From NCBI GenBank assembly GCA_009787625.1, contig WQSX01000001.1:186001-250000 (forward strand): a DNA stretch of 64,000 bases. The letters run 5' to 3'. The notes beneath the pieces are model-generated. The model was not told the DNA's origin, searched no databases, and saw only the letters and a list, made by a program, of their open reading frames with translations. Both the position numbers and the translations under genes were made by a program. Shown piece after piece: positions 45,304 to 54,117 of the stretch (position 1 is its first letter; each line of letters begins with the position of its first letter). This DNA comes from Oscillospiraceae bacterium. Lineage in GTDB: Bacteria > Bacillota > Clostridia > Oscillospirales > Oscillospiraceae.

Positions 45304-45312
45304 ATTTAGAAT

Positions 45313-46494
45313 CTACGCAAACTCGCGTATACATTGTACCACATACTCAGCCTCTTCGGCGTCTAGCTCAGGGAAGATAGGGAGACAGACAGACCTCTTA
45401 GCAAGTCCCTCGGCAACAGGCAAATCGCCCTCCTTGTAACCAAGGTTGATAAAAGCCTTTTGGAGATGCAGGGGCACAGGATAAAAAGCTCCGGTGCCAA
45501 CACCTTTTTCACCTAAAAAAGCCCCAAGTCCCTCTTTGTCCTCAGTTAAAACAGCATATTGATGAAAACAACTCTTACCATTTTTAGGAGCCACAGGAGT
45601 CCGAACAACATCACAAAGTCCTTTTTCATAAATGGAAGCAATATCACTGCGCTTTTTATTATACTCGTCGAGATGCTTTAGCTTTATGCTCAAAATCGCA
45701 GCTTGCATAGCGTCAAGCCGTGAGTTGTAACCAACAATGTAGTTGTAGTATTTGTAAGGGTTGTAGAGAGAATCTGTGACAGAATCCATGGCAAACTCAT
45801 CTTTTATACCATACAAAATCTCTTGAGCCATCGCACCGTTCTTTGCCATACCATGTTCACGCAAAGCCCTTAGCACAATAGCCAAATCATCGTCATCGGT
45901 AGTGACCATACCCGCATCACCGAAAGCACCTAGGTTTTTGGTCGGGTAGAACGAAAAAGTGACGATATTATCCGAAGCGCCTATTTTACGCCCATTATAC
46001 TCACAACCAATAGCCTGCGCCGCATCTTCAACAACCTTTAAATTATGTTTGCGTGCAATATCGTTTATAGCCTCCATATCGCAAGACCACCCAAAAATGT
46101 GCACAGGCATAATAGCTTTGGTCTTAGGAGTTATTGCAGCCTCAATTTTACTTGGGTCAATATTAAAATCACTCTCATTCACATCGACAAAAACAGGAAC
46201 AGCACCGACAGCGGCAATAGCCTCAGCCGTCGCATAAAAAGTAAACGGAGTTGTAATAACCTCGTCACCGACGCCGACATCAAAAGCACGAAGAGCAATC
46301 ATAAGAGCATCTGTGCCGTTTGCACACGAGATAACATGTTTTACACCTAGATATTCACGCATTTCAGCTTCAAAAGTCTCGACATACTTACCACCAATAT
46401 AAGCGCCGCTCCGCGCCACCTCGATAATTTTAGGTTCAATATCAACCTTAATCTGCTCATATTGTCGTTTCAAATCCAAAAAAGGTACCTTCAT
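45313..46494 (-). CDS. DegT/DnrJ/EryC1/StrS aminotransferase (WlbC/WbpE-like)
   Basis: A 393-residue PLP-dependent sugar aminotransferase. KVPFLDLKRQYEQIK at the N-terminus, VISCANGTDALMIALRA, MPVHIFGWSCDMEAIN, EDAAQAIG and the PLP lysine in FSFYPTKNLGAFGDAG match the WlbC/WbpE group, which amidates C3 of an oxidised UDP-sugar. The start is ATG 46494 behind the recurrent leader; an ATG at 46515 in the same frame has no good ribosome site. It lies between the Gfo/Idh oxidoreductase that would supply its keto substrate and the acetyltransferase that would use its product. Confidence 0.88.
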   Translation of the reverse strand: MKVPFLDLKRQYEQIKVDIEPKIIEVARSGAYIGGKYVETFEAEMREYLGVKHVISCANGTDALMIALRAFDVGVGDEVITTPFTFYATAEAIAAVGAVPVFVDVNESDFNIDPSKIEAAITPKTKAIMPVHIFGWSCDMEAINDIARKHNLKVVEDAAQAIGCEYNGRKIGASDNIVTFSFYPTKNLGAFGDAGMVTTDDDDLAIVLRALREHGMAKNGAMAQEILYGIKDEFAMDSVTDSLYNPYKYYNYIVGYNSRLDAMQAAILSIKLKHLDEYNKKRSDIASIYEKGLCDVVRTPVAPKNGKSCFHQYAVLTEDKEGLGAFLGEKGVGTGAFYPVPLHLQKAFINLGYKEGDLPVAEGLAKRSVCLPIFPELDAEEAEYVVQCIREFA

Positions 46495-46513
46495 TATAAT
46501 GACCACATCTTTC
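46495..46513 (-). promoter_or_regulatory. Recurrent 19-nt start leader (aminotransferase)
   Basis: Reads GAAAGATGTGGTCATTATA before the ATG. The Shine-Dalgarno part is weaker than in the other copies (GAAAGAT). Confidence 0.6.
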
Positions 46514-46557
46514 ATAAAATTCTAAGTTATAACTTGTTTCCGTTTTTGTACAGACTA

Positions 46558-46654
46558 GGCTGAAAAGGGATGGTTTGTGGAGTCTTTTTTCGAGAACAGC
46601 GGTGTAGATCCCGATGGCTCGAAAAAAAGCGGAACAAATTATCTGTTTTCAGCC
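46558..46654. repeat. Family A hairpin, copy 3
   Basis: Arms 46558-46594 and 46618-46654 around the conserved 23-base loop, same orientation as copies 1 and 2. Inner stem as in copy 2, but outer ends are GGCTGAAAA/TTTTCAGCC instead of the GCAG/CTGC type. It begins 13 bases after the Gfo/Idh stop codon. Confidence 0.9.
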
Positions 46655-46667
46655 GACCACCGAAGCA

Positions 46668-47654
46668 TCAGAACCCACGCATGCTCTCATGCGCCTTATC
46701 TAAGATTTTCATGACCTTAACACTCTGTTCGCCGTTTGAAATAGACTGAGTGCCGGACTTTACACAGTCGGCAAAATGCTCAATGCTGTTTAAAAGCGCA
46801 TCTTCTTGCGGAATGTAGGGGGATAAAATATCGCCCGTGCGAGCCTTAAATTCGTACAGCCCATACTCGTCATGCTCATCACGCTTTACAATGCCGCAGT
46901 CAAAAATCGATAGCTTATCCATGCCGCGCATATCATCGAAAATGACCATTTTCTTAGTACCGCATACCAGCGTAGTCCGCTCTTTTACGGGGGAAATCCA
47001 ACTGGACTTTATATGGGCAATGAATCCGTCATATTTCATCGTAAGAAATGTGAGCGTCTCCTGCTCACCATAGAGCTTTTCACCGACAGCATGAACAGAG
47101 AGAGGGATTTTACCATCCGTCAAGTAATCAACAACAGCAATGTCGTGTACTGCAAGATCCATCATGGCAGTGACATCCATGCGCACAGGACCGAGATTTG
47201 CACGAGACACCTCAATGCTGGTGATATCTCCAAGCTCACCTGACTGAACCATCTTTTTAATGTAACGAATAATCGGGTGGAAAATCATGATATGGTCGCA
47301 GTGCAAAATGAGATTTTTTTCTCTAGCCATATCTGTGAGAATTTGAGCACGCTCGGCATTGGTGGCAATGGGTTTTTCTATAAACAAATGCTTGCCCGCA
47401 CTTAAAATATCCTTTGCAATCTCAAAACTGGGCTCAGTTTGCACGGCAAGAACAAAAGCATCGACATCAGGATTATCTATGAAAGATTTATAGCTTTTCT
47501 CATAGCGAACATTGTCGCCATACAGAGCCTTTGCTCTGGCTAAATTCTCAGGGTTCATATCGCAAACAGCAAAGAGACCTACTTTCTTAGACCTCGCGAG
47601 ATTCTTAGCCACATTGGCACCCCAGTAGCCATAACCTACGTGTACAACATTCAT
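46668..47654 (-). CDS. Gfo/Idh/MocA oxidoreductase (WlbA-like)
   Basis: A 328-residue NAD(P)-dependent sugar oxidoreductase. NVVHVGYGYWGANVAKNLAR is the dinucleotide site, AGKHLFIEKPIATNAERA holds the family EKP motif, and RANLGPVRMDVTAMMDLAVHD contains the catalytic Asp/His region. By comparison with WlbA/WbpB it would oxidise C3 of a UDP-sugar, feeding the aminotransferase at 45313. The 6-dehydrogenase (WbpA-type) that usually precedes it is not in the window, so the substrate may be made elsewhere or differ. Start ATG 47654 with GGAGG upstream. Confidence 0.87.
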   Translation of the reverse strand: MNVVHVGYGYWGANVAKNLARSKKVGLFAVCDMNPENLARAKALYGDNVRYEKSYKSFIDNPDVDAFVLAVQTEPSFEIAKDILSAGKHLFIEKPIATNAERAQILTDMAREKNLILHCDHIMIFHPIIRYIKKMVQSGELGDITSIEVSRANLGPVRMDVTAMMDLAVHDIAVVDYLTDGKIPLSVHAVGEKLYGEQETLTFLTMKYDGFIAHIKSSWISPVKERTTLVCGTKKMVIFDDMRGMDKLSIFDCGIVKRDEHDEYGLYEFKARTGDILSPYIPQEDALLNSIEHFADCVKSGTQSISNGEQSVKVMKILDKAHESMRGF

Positions 47655-47669
47655 ATCCTTTTCCTCCAA

Positions 47670-48644
47670 TTATTCTGAGTATCGTCCCTCATACCAATTA
47701 AGGGTGGACTTGAGTCCCTCTTCAAATGAGACCTCGGATGTAAAGCCTAAAATCTCTTTGGCGAGTTCGGAAGCCGCACAGAGCCGCTTGACATCGGCGG
47801 GTCGTGCAGGCTGTTTATCAATTTTACCACGATAACCATAGTGTTTGCAAATCCCGCCGATTAAGTCATTTATGGGAAGCTCAATACCGGTGCCGAGGTT
47901 TATGACCTTACGGCGGCTCTGCTCCTTTTCATACGCAAGAAGTAGTCCGCGAACAGTGTCGCTCACATAAATAAAATCACGTGTTTGCAGACCGTCGCCC
48001 TCAATAATGGGCATTTCCCTGTTTTGTAAGCGTCTCGCGGTGGCAGGGATAATAGCCGCCAAATTACCCGAAATGTTCTGTCGAGGACCATAGTTGTTAA
48101 AGGGGCGAATTATGGAGATATCGAGCGGCTCCATATTGTAAAATGACTGAATCATTAAATCAGCCGCAGCCTTACCCGCCGCATACGGAGTGGTTGGGTT
48201 TAGCGGGTGTCCCTCATCCATTGGTGAATAGAGAGCAGTGCCATATGCTTCAGAAGAACTGACATGTATAAGGGTTTCGTACATGTTTTCTTTTAGCAAT
48301 CTGAGCATTGTATCGGCAAGGTTGACGTTGACCATATATGCGGTGTATGGGTTAAAAAACGAGTAGTTCAGTGCGATTGTGGCAAGATTAAAAATGACAT
48401 CTATTTTCTCTGTCTTGATTATCGCACTCATTGTGCCCCAGTCGCTTGCGTCATCACGATAGAGTTTTATGCGGCCTTTTGCCAAAGCGAGATTTTCCTC
48501 TTTACCCAAAAAGAAGTTGTCCACAACAACGACATGCCTAACGCCTTCACTTACAAGGCTGTCAACAAGATGGCTGCCAATAAAACCCGCTCCACCCGTA
48601 ACTAAAACTCGTTTATTTCGTATATTCTTCAAACCGCTATTCAT
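47670..48644 (-). CDS. NAD-dependent epimerase/dehydratase (extended SDR)
   Basis: A 324-residue extended SDR acting on a nucleotide sugar. VLVTGGAGFIGSHLVDSL, FNLATIALNYSFFNPYTAYM, catalytic VSSSEAYG and YAAGKAAAD, then IIRPFNNYGPRQNISG and RDFIYVSDTVRGLLL. The Ser-Ser-Ser-Glu active site fits a 4,6-dehydratase or decarboxylase-like group, so a 4-keto-sugar for the DegT enzyme at 48774 is a plausible product. The ATG at 48644 lies directly after GAAAGGA; the TTG four codons later has better spacing, so the start is uncertain. The stop is 15 bases before the Gfo/Idh start. Confidence 0.83.
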   Translation of the reverse strand: MNSGLKNIRNKRVLVTGGAGFIGSHLVDSLVSEGVRHVVVVDNFFLGKEENLALAKGRIKLYRDDASDWGTMSAIIKTEKIDVIFNLATIALNYSFFNPYTAYMVNVNLADTMLRLLKENMYETLIHVSSSEAYGTALYSPMDEGHPLNPTTPYAAGKAAADLMIQSFYNMEPLDISIIRPFNNYGPRQNISGNLAAIIPATARRLQNREMPIIEGDGLQTRDFIYVSDTVRGLLLAYEKEQSRRKVINLGTGIELPINDLIGGICKHYGYRGKIDKQPARPADVKRLCAASELAKEILGFTSEVSFEEGLKSTLNWYEGRYSE

Positions 48645-48675
48645 TCCTTTCAGAAACTGTTCAAACTGCATCGTT

Positions 48676-48775
48676 CCCGCAGATAATATGTAATTTGCTA
48701 CGCTTTTTTGCGAGCCATCGGGATCTACACCGCTGTTCTCGCAAAAAAGACTACGCAAACAACATATTATCTGCT
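48676..48775. repeat. Family A hairpin, copy 4 (inverted)
   Basis: Arms 48679-48714 and 48738-48774 with the conserved loop in the opposite orientation to copies 1-3. The right arm touches the stop codon of the DegT gene (48774). Flanks keep the CTGCGGG (as CCCGCAG) and AGCAG (as CTGCT) ends. Confidence 0.9.
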
Positions 48776-49997
48776 AGTTTTTGCACAGAACTAAAACCTC
48801 TTTTAACTGCAGAGTAACATAATCTTGCTCCGCTTCTGTCATTTGCACATAGAGCGGCAATGTCAGTGATAATCTGTCGCAAGCCCATGAGTTGGGGATA
48901 GCTTCGGGCTTTAATCCATAGAGTTTTTTATAGCATTCAAGTGTGTGTGATGCGTGTGTGCCTTGCCTTGTGGCTACGCCCCGTTTCTCTAACTCGGAAA
49001 GTAAGTTGTCTCTTTTCTCTCCGCCTTGTTCGGTGGTCAAACCGTCAAAATTTAGCATACAGACATAACTTTGGTATGTGTGGTAATAACCGTCAGGTTC
49101 TGTTGGAGTTGTAAGAATATCTAATCCTGCGAGCAATTCATTATATCTTGCAGCTTTTTCGCGGCGAGTTTTGAGTATAAAATCAAACTTTTCCATCTGC
49201 GCCAACCCCATTGCGGCTTGAATATCGGTCATGCGGTAGTTATAGCCAATATCGTCAAATGCCGGAAGAAGAAAACCACCTGAGTTGTGTCTGGCTACTT
49301 CACTTGTAGATGCGCCGTGGCTACGCAGTCCACGCAGACGTTTGGCGAACTGCTCATTATCAGTCAAAATCATTCCGCCCTCGCCGGTGGTAATGCTTTT
49401 GCGGGGGTGAAAACTGATGCACGATGGATTGCCGAAACTTCCCTGGTTTTTCCCGGAAGCCTTTGCGCCCAAGGCACAGGCAGAATCTTCTATAATGAGT
49501 AACCCATATTCATCGGCAATCTCAGTCAGCGCAGGTATATCGGCACAGAGTCCAAATTGATGCACAGCCAAGATGGCGGTCAGAGTCGTGCCGTCTGTTT
49601 TGTGAACGAGACTATCACCTCGCTGTGAATAATTCATCTCGATAAACTGCTTTACAGAATTAGGGTCAATGCAAAAAGTTTCCCTAAAAATGTCAACAAA
49701 GCGTGGATTCGCGCCTGTGTGGGCAATTGAATTCGCACTTGCCACAAATGTAAATGATGGAACAATCACATCCTGTCCGGAACTGATTCCAAGGGCAAAC
49801 AATGTGAGGTGCAGTGCAGTTGTACAAGATGTTGTGGCGATGCCGTGAGCTATGCCCTCATGTTTTGCAACAGCACTTTCAAATTCAGCGACCTTGGGAC
49901 CCTGCGCAACCCAACCACTTGCCACAACCTTAGCCATCTCCTCAGCTTCGCGGTGGTCGGTGTATGGAATTATAACAGGAATATTCATTTCACTCAC
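48774..49997 (-). CDS. DegT/DnrJ/EryC1/StrS aminotransferase
   Basis: A 407-residue PLP-dependent sugar aminotransferase. GIATTSCTTALHLTLFALG, AVHQFGLCADIPALTEI, IEDSACALGAKASG and the PLP lysine in SFHPRKSITTGEGG are typical; GYNYRMTDIQAAMG and AWACDRLSLTLPLYVQMTEAEQDYV (in part) close the domain. The GTG at 49997 has AAAGGAG eight bases upstream and overlaps the GT2 stop as GTGA; the ATG at 49988 has poorer spacing. It is unlike the WlbC-type enzyme at 45313 and probably makes a 4-amino sugar with the SDR that follows. Substrate unproven. Confidence 0.87.
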   Translation of the reverse strand: MSEMNIPVIIPYTDHREAEEMAKVVASGWVAQGPKVAEFESAVAKHEGIAHGIATTSCTTALHLTLFALGISSGQDVIVPSFTFVASANSIAHTGANPRFVDIFRETFCIDPNSVKQFIEMNYSQRGDSLVHKTDGTTLTAILAVHQFGLCADIPALTEIADEYGLLIIEDSACALGAKASGKNQGSFGNPSCISFHPRKSITTGEGGMILTDNEQFAKRLRGLRSHGASTSEVARHNSGGFLLPAFDDIGYNYRMTDIQAAMGLAQMEKFDFILKTRREKAARYNELLAGLDILTTPTEPDGYYHTYQSYVCMLNFDGLTTEQGGEKRDNLLSELEKRGVATRQGTHASHTLECYKKLYGLKPEAIPNSWACDRLSLTLPLYVQMTEAEQDYVTLQLKEVLVLCKN

Positions 49998-50938
49998 GCC
50001 GTATCTCCTTTAGGAAGTTCTTCGACAGTATCAATGATAAAAACAGGGCGGTTACGCGATGCATCCAGAGTACGCCAAATATACTCGGCAACAACACTGA
50101 GAGAAAAGTTCGTAAGTCCAAATCCAACCAACAGAACACTGACAAGCGTGGGGAAACCTGCGTCAAAATCAACAAACCCCGTGAGCCGAGCGATCACAAT
50201 CCAAAGCGCATATATTACCCCGGCAAGAAAGAGTAAAATACCCATCAAACTTATAACCCTGATAGGCGTGTAAGAAAAGGCGACAAATGAATCTATAAAA
50301 AGCTTGACACGCTTGGAAAAAGTCCACTTAGATTGCCCTTTATGGCGCTGATTTAAAGAGACATCAATACTGGTGCGTTTAAAGCCAAAGCTGCAAATTT
50401 GCAAGAAAATCGATGAGTTGTTTTCAGCGTTATTGCAAATTTGCTCTTTCACTTTTTTGCTGAACAAAATATTGTTCGCACCACCTGCGGGATAATCTTT
50501 TATGGCGTATTTGCGTATGAGTGAGGTGTACAAATTAGAAAAAAGTCTCTCAAAAAAAGGAATTTGCACAGACGCTTTACGCGCCATGACAATATCGTAA
50601 CCCTCTAAAGATTTGCTAAACATCTCATCAATCATTGAAAACGGCTCCTGCAAATCCGCAGAAAAAAACATGGTGTACTTGCCGCTTGCCTGAGTGATTC
50701 CCGCTCTGATTGCTGCGTGGGAACCGAAATTCTTAGACAGGCGAATGAGTCTGACTTTAACATTTTGTGGATTCATTTTTCTGAGAATCTCCACAGAGGA
50801 GTCAGTAGAGCCATCATCGACAAAAACAGCTTCGATGGCGAAGCTTTGGGTATGGGCATATTCATCCAGTTGCGACATAAGCTCGCCCAGATTTTCTTCT
50901 TCATTTAAAAACGGAATAACTAAAGATACATCTATCAT
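49994..50938 (-). CDS. GtrB-like polyprenyl-phosphate glycosyltransferase
   Basis: A 314-residue GT2 enzyme with two C-terminal membrane helices. VSLVIPFLNEEENLGELM, VFVDDGSTDSSVEIL, FSADLQEPFSMIDEM and NQRHKGQSKWTFSKRVKLF are those of the GtrB/dolichyl-phosphate-mannose-synthase-like family. Helices follow at about residues 230-255 and 262-290. It would load a hexose onto undecaprenyl phosphate at the inner face of the membrane. The neighbouring GtrII-type membrane protein could then use that lipid-linked sugar outside. The GtrA flippase usual for such systems is not seen. ATG 50938 with GGGGAG. Confidence 0.87.
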   Translation of the reverse strand: MIDVSLVIPFLNEEENLGELMSQLDEYAHTQSFAIEAVFVDDGSTDSSVEILRKMNPQNVKVRLIRLSKNFGSHAAIRAGITQASGKYTMFFSADLQEPFSMIDEMFSKSLEGYDIVMARKASVQIPFFERLFSNLYTSLIRKYAIKDYPAGGANNILFSKKVKEQICNNAENNSSIFLQICSFGFKRTSIDVSLNQRHKGQSKWTFSKRVKLFIDSFVAFSYTPIRVISLMGILLFLAGVIYALWIVIARLTGFVDFDAGFPTLVSVLLVGFGLTNFSLSVVAEYIWRTLDASRNRPVFIIDTVEELPKGDTA

Positions 50939-50958
50939 TAAGCATTACTCCCCAGCAT

Positions 50959-53178
50959 CTAATCCCACGCAGACGGGCCGAGCCTTACTATGATATATTC
51001 GTCAAACTCTCTGACAAAACCGTAATGAGGCCAATTTGGCATACCTAACATTCTAAACTGGAGTTCAGCCGTATCAACATGTACAGGACGAGTTATCGGG
51101 AAATGATGTGCTTCAAAAAAGGCGTGAATCCAACTCGTGTAAAGCTCATGATATGGTGTGTCGCGTGAAACATCAAATATCGAAAGCCCTGCAAACTCCA
51201 TAGCAATCAATGGATTTGGCGCATGACCGATAAAGAGTATAGGTCTTTCCTCGCCTATTCCTATCTCTTGGACAATAGAGTGCATTATCATAACATCTCG
51301 CTGATAACGCTGATAATCCAAGTTAAAAGTATTATTCATTTCCCTTGACTGGAAGAAAACAACCCAGACAACCAATAAGATTGCTAAATATTTGAACTTA
51401 AAATTAAACCTGCCCTTTGAAATCTCTATGTTTTTTATCACCAAGTATAATAGCGACGACACAAAAGCAATTAAGAAGAAGAACGTTAAAATCATTCTGT
51501 AAGGAGGGAAAAGACTACCGATTATAAAGTGCATACTAAACGCAGACAACGCAATTGCAAGGGAGAGTAGCAGTAGCGTAGGCTTTTTCTTAGCTAGTGT
51601 AAAGATAAGCCCAATAATGATTAAAACTACAGTGGCAATCCAAATTATAGTGTCAATTTCACTACCTGCCATTGGCCTGAGAATACGTTGGTTAAAGAAC
51701 AGCAGCGTAAAACTGACAATTGACCTGATAAGCGAGAATACGGTGGTTCTGTTGTGGGTGACGAAACCATCGACATAATATAAATGCTCAATGTCAAAAA
51801 TATATTGGAAAAAGACGACACCGCCCCACCAAAACAGAAGTCCCATGCCGACAATAACCAAGAGTTTGAGCGACCGTACTACAAGCCCTGTGAATTCTTT
51901 ATCCTCTTTAGTGACAAGGTAGTGGATAAACAAAAGCGAAAAACCACTCATCAAAAATAACATGATAGTTATTTCATAAAAAGCAGTTGAATATCCTAAA
52001 ATTAATAAAGCAGGAATGGAGTATAGAAAACTCCTTTTCTCAATAAACCACTTTGCAGCGAAGTAAATACTGAGAGAAGTTAAGAGGAAAATCAACCCGA
52101 CTTCCACTGTTGCGACGGTGAAGATGAATAGATTGGCAATCCACGGGAAAGAAATTGCCGTACTTGCAAAAATTGCAGACGCCTTATCATCAAATCTTCC
52201 ACCGGAATATCTTCTTAGCAAGCCACAAATCAGCGTTATGCCTATCACCATAAAAATCAGACCGATAAAAGCACGCCAGAAAGGCAACAGCGAATATGTA
52301 TTGAAAATATTGAGGAGTGGTACATATCCCCACCGTCCGGCGGCGATTAAAACACCGTGCTCCATGAAAGTAGATTCAAAAAGAGCATCATCAATGACAA
52401 TTGTGCGGTTTGTGAGCATAAAACCGTAGCACAGAGTCACAACCGTAGTAACGCATATCCAATAGAATCGGCTATGCCTAAAAAGCCCCACGAAACCTGC
52501 GTACTCAGGGTTATTCTTGTCGGCTACCACACCACCGACAATATCGTTTACAACGTAATCATTCAAAATCATCCGTGCATGTTTGACGATATGCCGCTTG
52601 AAAAAGTAAAGATAGAGCAAGACAGAGCCCATTATTGTGAGTGCGGAGAATGTAACCCAAAACATCCAAGATAAGACGGCGTAGTTTGCAAGTGAAACCT
52701 CGTTGACAATCATAGAAACATCTCGTTGGTCGGTTAAATCCAACCTAAGGGTGGAATAGGTTGTATTTGGCAGGGAAACTAAGTTAGCGCCGTTTGTGAG
52801 TACAAATCGTACCGAATTCGCCTCAGTAAAATAATCATTTCCGTATGCAAAAAAAATCTGAGCCATTGCCCCATCAATGCTGAGTCCGCTGACATCAATG
52901 GTTATCATATCTCCCGCAAACAGTGGGTTAGTCCGCAGCACAATCCACGGGTCGGTTGATGTGGAACGAATAACACCATTTTCAAGCAGTTCAAAGTCTT
53001 TTAGTTCTCGATATAACTCATCTTGGGAAAATGTATGTGACACCCTATTGCCGGGTGTAAGTCCTGGGGTGAAAGTGCCTGTAAAAATGAAAGAAAGTAT
53101 CGAAAAAAGAGCTAATATAGCAAGAATAAGGCATATTACGAATACTATTACTTTGCCTAAGCCGGAAATCTTAATCAT
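50959..53178 (-). CDS. GtrII-type multi-spanning membrane glycosyltransferase
   Basis: A 739-residue polytopic protein. One N-terminal helix, an extracellular region (about residues 30-170), then some dozen transmembrane segments. The GtrII-like part shows TIVIDDALFESTF, a probable catalytic acidic loop after the first core helix, and GRWGYVPLLNIFNTYSLLPFW. Members of this group (with GtrB-type partners) transfer a sugar from undecaprenyl phosphate to a glycan on the outer face. The partner GT2 gene follows 20 bases downstream, supporting this role. The ATG at 53178 with AGGTGAG is chosen; a GTG two codons earlier is possible. The C-terminal extracellular tail contains RPILFIGHAPNPLIAME, function unknown. 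Confidence 0.78.
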   Translation of the reverse strand: MIKISGLGKVIVFVICLILAILALFSILSFIFTGTFTPGLTPGNRVSHTFSQDELYRELKDFELLENGVIRSTSTDPWIVLRTNPLFAGDMITIDVSGLSIDGAMAQIFFAYGNDYFTEANSVRFVLTNGANLVSLPNTTYSTLRLDLTDQRDVSMIVNEVSLANYAVLSWMFWVTFSALTIMGSVLLYLYFFKRHIVKHARMILNDYVVNDIVGGVVADKNNPEYAGFVGLFRHSRFYWICVTTVVTLCYGFMLTNRTIVIDDALFESTFMEHGVLIAAGRWGYVPLLNIFNTYSLLPFWRAFIGLIFMVIGITLICGLLRRYSGGRFDDKASAIFASTAISFPWIANLFIFTVATVEVGLIFLLTSLSIYFAAKWFIEKRSFLYSIPALLILGYSTAFYEITIMLFLMSGFSLLFIHYLVTKEDKEFTGLVVRSLKLLVIVGMGLLFWWGGVVFFQYIFDIEHLYYVDGFVTHNRTTVFSLIRSIVSFTLLFFNQRILRPMAGSEIDTIIWIATVVLIIIGLIFTLAKKKPTLLLLSLAIALSAFSMHFIIGSLFPPYRMILTFFFLIAFVSSLLYLVIKNIEISKGRFNFKFKYLAILLVVWVVFFQSREMNNTFNLDYQRYQRDVMIMHSIVQEIGIGEERPILFIGHAPNPLIAMEFAGLSIFDVSRDTPYHELYTSWIHAFFEAHHFPITRPVHVDTAELQFRMLGMPNWPHYGFVREFDEYIIVRLGPSAWD

Positions 53179-53224
53179 ACCCACTCACCTAAATATTTCA
53201 TAACGTGATTTCTAATCAGTAATT

Positions 53225-54094
53225 CTACCTTACTTCCCCCAAAAAGTCAATTAAAAACCGTTTTGTCGCATCGCCGAAGTCGGGTAGTCGGTTAAACCCG
53301 CCATTATCCAAACAGAGCTTGGAAAGCCTGGAGTTTTGCGGTCTGACCGCCTTGGTGGGATACTCAGCTGTAGTAATGTGGTTTATTTTGCAATTATTGC
53401 CGCTCAGCTCCATAATTAGCTCGGCAAATTCTGCCCAAGAGCAAAAGCCCTCGTTTGTTGCGTGATACACCCCGTACTTACCCGAAAGAGCCATGTCACA
53501 CAGCAAAGTTGCGAGGTCGGGAGTGTAGGTAGGGCTACCAACTTGGTCGCTTACGACACTCAGCTCATCGCGAGTTTCAGCGAGCTTTAGCATGGTCTTG
53601 ACAAAGTTATTACCTGTTTTGCCAAACACCCAAGAAATACGCACAATGTAGAGCTTTTCTAAAATTTTATGTGCAGACTCTTCACCCGCAAGCTTACTTT
53701 TACCATAGATAGAAACAGCTTCGGTGGGGGAATCTGTCTCATAAGGCTCATCCCCATCGCCTTTAAAAACGTAATCAGTGCTGATATAAATCATCTCAGC
53801 GTCAATTTCACGAGCGGCAAGAGCAAGGTGCTCAGTGCCGCTGACATTAACCTTAAAGCACAACTCGCTCTCATCTTCGGCTTTGTCAACAGCAGTATAA
53901 GCCGCACAATGAATAATGCTCTTAGGCTGTTTTAAGCGTATATACTCAAAAACAGCCTCTTTATTTGTAATATCAAGCACGTCAACACCGGGTGCAGACA
54001 CCATATCAACACCCATGCAACGGAGCTTGCGCCTATTAAGTTCAGCGACAACATCAGACCCAAGTTGCCCAACAGCACCTGTAACTAAAATCAT
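53225..54094 (-). CDS. rmlD: dTDP-4-dehydrorhamnose reductase
   Basis: A 289-residue SDR catalysing the last step to dTDP-L-rhamnose. ILVTGAVGQLGSDVVAEL, SIIHCAAYTAVDKAEDESEL, YISTDYVFKGDGDEPYE and catalytic SIYGKSKLAGEE are characteristic of RmlD, as is RPQNSRLSKLCLDNGGF near the end. It is fourth in rmlACBD and 23 bases after rmlB. A second, more distant RmlD-like protein exists at 14296. Confidence in this one is high because the other three enzymes are directly next to it. Confidence 0.95.
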   Translation of the reverse strand: MILVTGAVGQLGSDVVAELNRRKLRCMGVDMVSAPGVDVLDITNKEAVFEYIRLKQPKSIIHCAAYTAVDKAEDESELCFKVNVSGTEHLALAAREIDAEMIYISTDYVFKGDGDEPYETDSPTEAVSIYGKSKLAGEESAHKILEKLYIVRISWVFGKTGNNFVKTMLKLAETRDELSVVSDQVGSPTYTPDLATLLCDMALSGKYGVYHATNEGFCSWAEFAELIMELSGNNCKINHITTAEYPTKAVRPQNSRLSKLCLDNGGFNRLPDFGDATKRFLIDFLGEVR

Positions 54095-54117
54095 GTTTCC
54101 CCCAATATAACTTGAGT

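Noticed and set aside
23611-48774. Hairpins of both families as rho-independent terminators
   Set aside because: The T-runs lie inside the stems next to the loop, not after the stem, and most copies sit inside tightly packed gene runs that appear co-transcribed.
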